From Lineus longissimus (Eukaryota > Nemertea > Pilidiophora > Heteronemertea > Lineidae), in assembly GCF_910592395.1 (NCBI RefSeq), contig NC_088319.1:11160001-11224000 (forward strand): a stretch of DNA of 64,000 bases. The letters are read 5' to 3'. How positions within the stretch are numbered: the stretch's first letter is position 1; each line of letters starts with the position of its first letter. Positions 59,337 to 64,000 of this stretch are shown one piece after another. Under the pieces are notes generated by a model. It saw nothing but the letters and a program-made list of their open reading frames with translations. It was not told where the DNA came from and ran no database searches. The translations under genes were made by a program, and so were the position numbers.

Positions 59337-60086
59337 AACTATTATTTATTCGTTGGGTCGTATTTTGCGAGGGGGGAGTTCGTCGACGAAAAATGGTATC
59401 CTGCCCCTTCCCCCAATCCATGGCAGTTTTGGTAAATACAGCCTTGATACTGCGAAATTAAGTGCGTATTGTGTTTGTTAATAGATGCTCATTGGAGTTT
59501 CTTACGAGATGCTATGCGCATATATACCCCTTTGTGTCAAGTGAGAAAGGAATAGGGTTTATATGAACGCTATAGGTGATTGGAAGGCTTCAGATTAAGA
59601 TCATTGGCTATAGTAAACTGTGCTAGTCAGTAATATGGAACTGGTGGTGCAATCGTCAACACACCTACATTGTAATTACCTAGAGGGTGTTAAGCGTAAT
59701 AAAAATGATATACAATTAAGATACCAATATTTTGATGATAAAATGATAATTCAAAATGAAACAAACAAGACACTGAACCAAGTATACCAGAGGTCATCCC
59801 AAATATCAAAACGCCTTGTAATGGTTCATTTCTAACACGGTAATACTTCCGGAAATCTCTCACGAACTTTATGTGTATATGAATGATAAAGATACTAAAT
59901 ATCTTTAAAAATAGAAAAATAAAAATTGATAAAGATAACCAATTACCTACCTGAAACCTTTACATCTCTTTCGTCTTCAGACGACAGCTCATCATCTTGC
60001 GTGGAGCAGACATCGATATGCTCCTCGTGGACGCTGGCGTCTGTTGGCTCACATTTGAGCTGCGAGGCACATGAAACTCCAGCCAT
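51562..60086 (-). CDS. PRD-class (Q50) homeobox transcription factor, 4 exons
   Basis: Exons on the minus strand: 60086-59951, 58873-58647, 52337-52088, 51710-51562. Phases 1, 0, 1; 762 bases give 253 residues. An acidic N-terminus ([13 protein letters not shown]) is followed by a homeodomain at about 76-135 ([38 protein letters not shown]). Residue 50 is Gln. The intron between homeodomain positions 46 and 47 is the classic one of the PRD class. No paired domain and no clear octapeptide or OAR motif were found. The C-terminal part is Pro-rich ([15 protein letters not shown]), then [16 protein letters not shown] to the stop. By eye the homeodomain sits among the Isx/Drgx/Prrx-like types; orthology is unresolved. 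Exon 3 would read through to a stop at 52065-52067, but a strong donor (A|GTGAGT at 52087) and a phase-matched acceptor (TTTTCCAG at 51711) support the fourth exon. Nuclear DNA-binding regulator, probably developmental. Confidence 0.88.
54828..55069. mobile_element. CACTCTTA-family MITE, copy in homeobox intron 3' half (242 bp)
   Basis: Starts CACTTTTGATAGACATACTA-AAGG and ends TTATTTCTAAGAGTG. It is 242 bp, almost the length of copy A at 11.1 kb. Internal arms GTTTTTCGGCCAAAACCAATATG and GGGGTGCATATTTGTGTTGGCC are in inverse order. It lies in homeobox intron 2. Confidence 0.75.
55804..56237. mobile_element. CACTCTTA-family MITE, long copy (434 bp)
   Basis: Starts CACTTTTAGATATAAAGGTG and ends AATTCTAAGAGTG. 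It holds two sets of the GGCCAACAC...ATGCA(T/C)CCCGTAGA arm (about 55859 and 56118), so it looks like a copy with an internal duplication or a nested insertion. Confidence 0.6.
56849..57222. mobile_element. Diverged CACTCTTA-family sequence
   Basis: Repeated GGTTTTT/AAAAACC blocks, ACCCAAATATGCACCCCTGAGAG and AAACCTCTATGCGTTGCACATTTTC are family interior. The termini are weak (ATATCTAAGAGACAGTG at the end). A run of 10 C follows near 57272. Confidence 0.45.
58328..58489. mobile_element. hAT-like MITE, CAGGGGCGTAGCTAGC terminus
   Basis: Left end CATGGGCGTTACTAGCGTGG; right end reverse complement CAGGGGCGTAGCTAGCGTTTTGG. Termini of CAGGGGCG type are common in hAT-derived MITEs (recalled family knowledge). 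162 bp, no coding capacity, no clear 8-bp duplication left. It lies 158 bases downstream (on the gene's strand) of homeobox exon 2. Confidence 0.55.
58952..59334 (+). pseudogene. 3' fragment of a non-LTR retrotransposon with (ATG)n tail
   Basis: Translation of 58952-59188 gives the typical C-terminal tail of LINE reverse transcriptase proteins ([19 protein letters not shown], then [18 protein letters not shown]). The next codon is TGA at 59189-59191 where related elements have a Trp codon. Beyond it the frame continues in family-like fashion ([17 protein letters not shown]) to about 59300. A 12-copy ATG/GAT microsatellite closes the element, as in RTE-like LINEs. It is a 5'-truncated, dead copy in homeobox intron 1, opposite in orientation to the host gene. 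Confidence 0.8.
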
Positions 60087-63000
60087 GTCTGCCAGGATAA
60101 TGAGAGTCAATTGTCAATGTTTTAGATCTGATATAATTTGTAATGCCTCCTGGAATAAACCCGTGGTGTAGTTTTATGATAACTTTTCCTCGTTGTTGAC
60201 TTGAGTTCAGGAATAATCTGCCAATATTAATTTCAGAAACAGTTTATTTCTTTTACGGTTCTGGTGTCTTTTGAATCAGTTTTGGTCATTTGCTGCCGAC
60301 AACATACATGTACATGAAAAAGCGTCCTTCGCTAAGCCTAGCTAAGCCTTTTTTATCTCAGTAAGTTCCTCAAATGAATGAATCAAGTATAAGAAGTGGA
60401 TGGACCGGGGCCTACCTAAATCGATCCTGACCAGATTTAGCAAGTTTTAAGTTTTTAAAAAGATAGACAAGTTTCCCTCTTCTCCTCCTTTAAGCAGTTT
60501 ATGGACATCCCAGATGCCTCGCTTCCCGCCAAATAAAACGCGCCGAAACAGCTGTGTCTTATCCCAAATTGTTGTTGCTGTCGTTACCTCATTAAGCTAT
60601 CTGTCCTATTCTGTGTCGGCCTAACAGAACTATCAGAATGCTCCAATGTTGAAAACACTTATATACAACTTTAGGTGCATTGTATCACAGCATTGGGATG
60701 AAAAATGATGATGAAAATGCTAAATGTAACCTAACATGCAGTCATGGTTTCCTCAGTCCTCTCTAGTCAGTAATAGTCATGAATATCCAGGATCGGTCAA
60801 TTAAAAGACCAAAGATAATGCTCATGTACGACAGATTAATCTTCTCGATTTAAAAACGCCAATTAACACGCAGACAATGTTATATTTGGTTAGCTGCGAT
60901 GTCAACACTTGAAACTTTTTTTGCAATTCTAACTTTCGCAACCAACCACGACAATTAACACAACCCTGATTTGAAGAAGACGATGGTCCTGTAGATCCGT
61001 TGATTTTTACAACGAATGTTCTGTCCCGAGTATCCAGTGTTGTACCGCTATTCCTTAGCTCTAAATTATAATTCAAACCATTGTTCCGTATCTTTGATAA
61101 AAAGTTCAGATCACTTATCCTCCTTTAACTCGAATCAAACAAACGTATGCTTTAATGGTTACTTCCGAATGGCTATGGGTAGATTTTAGTCCCTTTACCC
61201 CACCGCCTGGTTTTGCTTCTAAATATGCAAATTAATTCCATCACGTCAAAATGCGATTTTGGCCCTCTAAACCCCTTGCACGCGGCAACCCTTAGACTCA
61301 GTAGGGGGACCTTGGAATATCCAGTTAACCACGGTTTCAATTCCTTAAACTTCTAAACTGGCTTGAAGGGCTTATACAAATCATTTATTAGTGAGTTACC
61401 AGCAATAATCTTCGTACTTGGATCGACGAAAAATCTGTTAAATTGTTGGGTACGCTCGCACAGAGCAGCGGGGAGCTGTTCTGAGCCGAGAGGCCATTCC
61501 GAATTAAGTCTGATTCGAGTACTCCTGGTTTCCTTTGCAAATGTAGCGGAAATGTGTTGAGGTTTTAGGCATTTCTGTCTTGGAACCGAATGAAGTTGTA
61601 ACGGAATAATCAGTTATTTTAGACCTTGACAATCTCTATGCATAATCATCATAACGTCGATTATGATATCCCTTCTATCCAACTTAAAATACAAAACCAG
61701 GTTTATTGAATGTTACGCCAAGAGCCGACTGGGCGCAGTGGGAGGTTGGGTGATAAACATTACCAAAGTGCGGTAATTTGATCTAGATTCGCATGAATAC
61801 CAACAAACCTATTCAATAGGTTGATTTTCTTTTCAGGAATACATGGTCAAATACGTTGACATACCGAAGGTCAACTCATCTTTTTCATCAGTCGATTTAA
61901 GATGGCGTCAATATTCCTGGACACCCGGATGTTGGAAGACAACCTCGTTTTCGACGAGCGATGCCATTGCCAAATTCTTTTTCGGATCTGAAGAATTCTA
62001 CAGATTTGAGTGCGACCAAAACGTCATTTTCATGTTTTTGCAAGCCTTTGGCTTTTTACGCAATCAATGACCAAAGGCTCTTAGAAACAAATTCTCTCCA
62101 GTCGCAGTTTAGCATGGAATGATTTTTTAGGACTTATTCGGTGTTTCGATTCAAATTGATACACGTGTATCGGTCATGGTTGCCAGAAATTGACAACAGA
62201 CTCGCTGAGCATTTCAACTCTCGAAAATCTAAAAATATGATTTCTTGGAGTAATAATGGTGGTCAAGATGCGCCTGAGGGAGCCGTCATTTGTGGACGGA
62301 CGAACCTGAAGGCTCATTGCATATTCCAAACATTTCAGGTTATGTAATGGTGTTAAGACAGAACTACACCAACGCGTCTAATGAGCACCATTCATTACTC
62401 TTCATGGCCCTTCCTAATTTCAAATCCAATTAGTTTCTTTGCAAAAATAGACGGATTAAAGTTTAAGGGTCGGAAGTAGCGAATGGGTTTTTAAACGTTT
62501 TATTTGTGAGTATGAGTGGGGGCGGGCAAGACAGAACAGGCTGACCTCGGGCTTTCTTCAAGCGTCGGGAGTGACCTTGTCGTGGCGCCGCAGGGTCTTG
62601 GTGGTGCGAACGCGTGCCCGGAATAGGATTACCCCGAATGACCAAGGCGGAGAACAAGATGGCTGACACTTACCATGTCAACGCCATGGCCACTTCTTCT
62701 TGATTCCATCACTGGCGCCAGAGGGCTTTACGGCGGTGGGCTTGGAATATCTATCTGTCGTGACTGTTTTGAATGCTTGCTATGGGAAGTGGCCACTCGA
62801 AATGACCCACTCGAAATTACAGTTGTCGAGTTCTGGTATCTGGTATCTGAGTCAGCTGTCATAAACTGTGATTTCATCTAAAATTACTAAATAGCCGTGC
62901 ATAGTCTTCCAGCTGTATAGGCAAAATAGTAGTTTCAGAGGAATCACTTCCTTGACTCAAATCCGTCGGCTCTGGGATAATTGGAATTGTATACTCTTTG

Positions 63001-63710
63001 CGCACATGCACATGCCTTGTAAACACTACTTCAGTTTTATATGCAGTGCGATTATGCATGAACACTTCATGTCCAAATACGGACTGCATGAGTTACAGCA
63101 GAACGCATTTTAGATACTGAATAAGGAACATTCGTTCACTGCCCGACGACAGAGCTCGCAGGGCCGAAAATTGCTTTGGTGAAAAGATATGCAGAGAAGT
63201 TAACCTTAAAGCAAGACTACCGTTTGAACGTCGCCGCTGCGTTGGAAGTATATTTCCTGCACTGCAAGCGACTAATATGTCCAGGTGCCGATGGCACCTT
63301 TCGATTGGTCAGACCTGATTACTTAGGTTTAAAAGCCATTTGAATTTTAATCGTTGCTATATCAGAACCCAAGTTATTCCAAAAACCGGATTAGTTCGTC
63401 TTCGAGGTGGCGGCAATATCAACATTTAAGATGGCGGCCACCAGTAGGCGCCTTTTCAGTATCACATACTTTTAATATTACATACTTAATATAAATTCAC
63501 GCATTGCCGTTGTGCAGAAAGATACACAAATACTATAAATACCAAGTTTCGTATGCATCATAACTGCACTACGGCATTGTGTATATCTGCATTTCCATTT
63601 TCTGGACTACCAGTAATTACGAACGGCGTACTCCTTTAATATCAGTGTAAAAGGCGGACTCCAACAATAAATTGGTACATGTCTTTGGTAAAGCTTGCTG
63701 GGTCATGCCC
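60087..63710. other. Upstream of the homeobox gene; no gene recognised
   Basis: It may hold the promoter and enhancers of the homeobox gene. A 71-codon minus-strand frame at 62874-63089 has no recognisable family. No repeats of note. Confidence 0.35.
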
Positions 63711-64000
63711 TCACAGAACTTGGGATTTCATCCGTAAGCATGACGTCAAAGATGCTAATACAAGCTTCGTATCGCGTCTGTATCTTTGACCACCGCCAAT
63801 ACAATAAAGATAAAAATTCAGAGCATAATTACAGAACCAGAGGTTCGCCAAAATGTAATGCTCGGTACTGTAGCGCAGGCTCCAGTACGGTTCATCCAGC
63901 TTGTAATGGTTGCTAACACCTTGGAGGTCAAGGACGAATGTGAACAGACGAAGCGGAATTGACGTCACCACGTATGCAATGCTGACCAGAATGAGCATGC
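63711..64000 (-). CDS. Class A GPCR, C-terminal part (runs off the window)
   Basis: 96 residues open to the window edge on the minus strand, so the start lies outside. TM6 (LILVSIAYVVTSIPLRLFTF), an extracellular loop, TM7 with NFYLY in place of NPxxY (LWFCNYALNFYLYCIGG), and a basic helix-8 region (GGGQRYRRDTK) are seen. The stop is at 63711-63713. It resembles invertebrate peptide-receptor GPCRs by layout only; ligand unknown. It is not closely related by eye to the GPCR at 36.2 kb. Confidence 0.75.
   Translation of the reverse strand, partial: MLILVSIAYVVTSIPLRLFTFVLDLQGVSNHYKLDEPYWSLRYSTEHYILANLWFCNYALNFYLYCIGGGQRYRRDTKLVLASLTSCLRMKSQVL

Noticed and set aside
62874-63089. 71-codon minus-strand frame as an exon of the GPCR at the window edge
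   Set aside because: No donor in a compatible phase was found in the GPCR part, which already has a plausible stop, and no motif is recognised.

Overview
This is eukaryotic, intron-rich DNA from an animal. The protein-coding genes have short exons, GT-AG introns and in-frame joins. The gene set is a 14-TM cationic amino-acid transporter, a Kv channel, a NIT-domain guanylate cyclase, a PRD-class homeobox gene and rhodopsin-type GPCRs. A membrane guanylate cyclase with an extracellular NIT domain is, to my knowledge, found in invertebrates and not in vertebrates. Together with the many ACATGTA-type words, foldback elements and a Ty3/gypsy element, this suggests a marine invertebrate (a spiralian or a non-vertebrate deuterostome). 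I cannot name the species.

Layout. 1-5 kb: no gene, only small duplications and palindromes. 5.06-9.85 kb: a complete, apparently very young Ty3/gypsy-type LTR retrotransposon on the minus strand, with identical 142-bp LTRs, a 5-bp target duplication, a tRNA-Leu-type primer site and one intact 1323-codon gag-pol frame. 9.85-19.0 kb: gene-poor, with foldback elements and degenerate repeats. 19.0-31.9 kb (+): a complete 8-exon SLC7/CAT-type transporter (699 aa). Its 8-kb second intron carries about 5.2 kb of a 114-bp satellite with higher-order structure. 36.2-37.3 kb (+): a single-exon divergent class A GPCR. 37.5-40.0 kb (-): a 3-exon Kv-like channel (487 aa) tail-to-tail with the GPCR. 41.4-48.6 kb (+): an 8-exon NIT-domain guanylate cyclase (693 aa) head-to-head with the channel, with a 1-kb foldback transposon in intron 3. 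51.6-60.1 kb (-): a 4-exon PRD-class homeobox gene (253 aa). 63.7-64.0 kb (-): the last part of another class A GPCR that runs off the window edge.

All multi-exon models were built by eye from splice sites, conserved family motifs and frame bookkeeping; each coding total is divisible by three with no internal stop. The genes do not form an operon or an obvious pathway. The stretch from 36 to 49 kb does hold three neighbouring signalling genes (GPCR, K+ channel, cyclase). The most notable biology is (i) a guanylate cyclase whose catalytic domain carries the soluble-GC beta-subunit signature (Gly in place of the first metal Asp), implying a heterodimer; (ii) a Kv channel with a normal pore and T1 domain but an S4 almost stripped of arginines; (iii) a freshly inserted LTR element; (iv) a 1-kb foldback transposon with dense subterminal CATTTCGCCTA arrays and a clean 8-bp target duplication; (v) a satellite that fills a transporter intron with dozens of sense-strand AATAAA hexamers.
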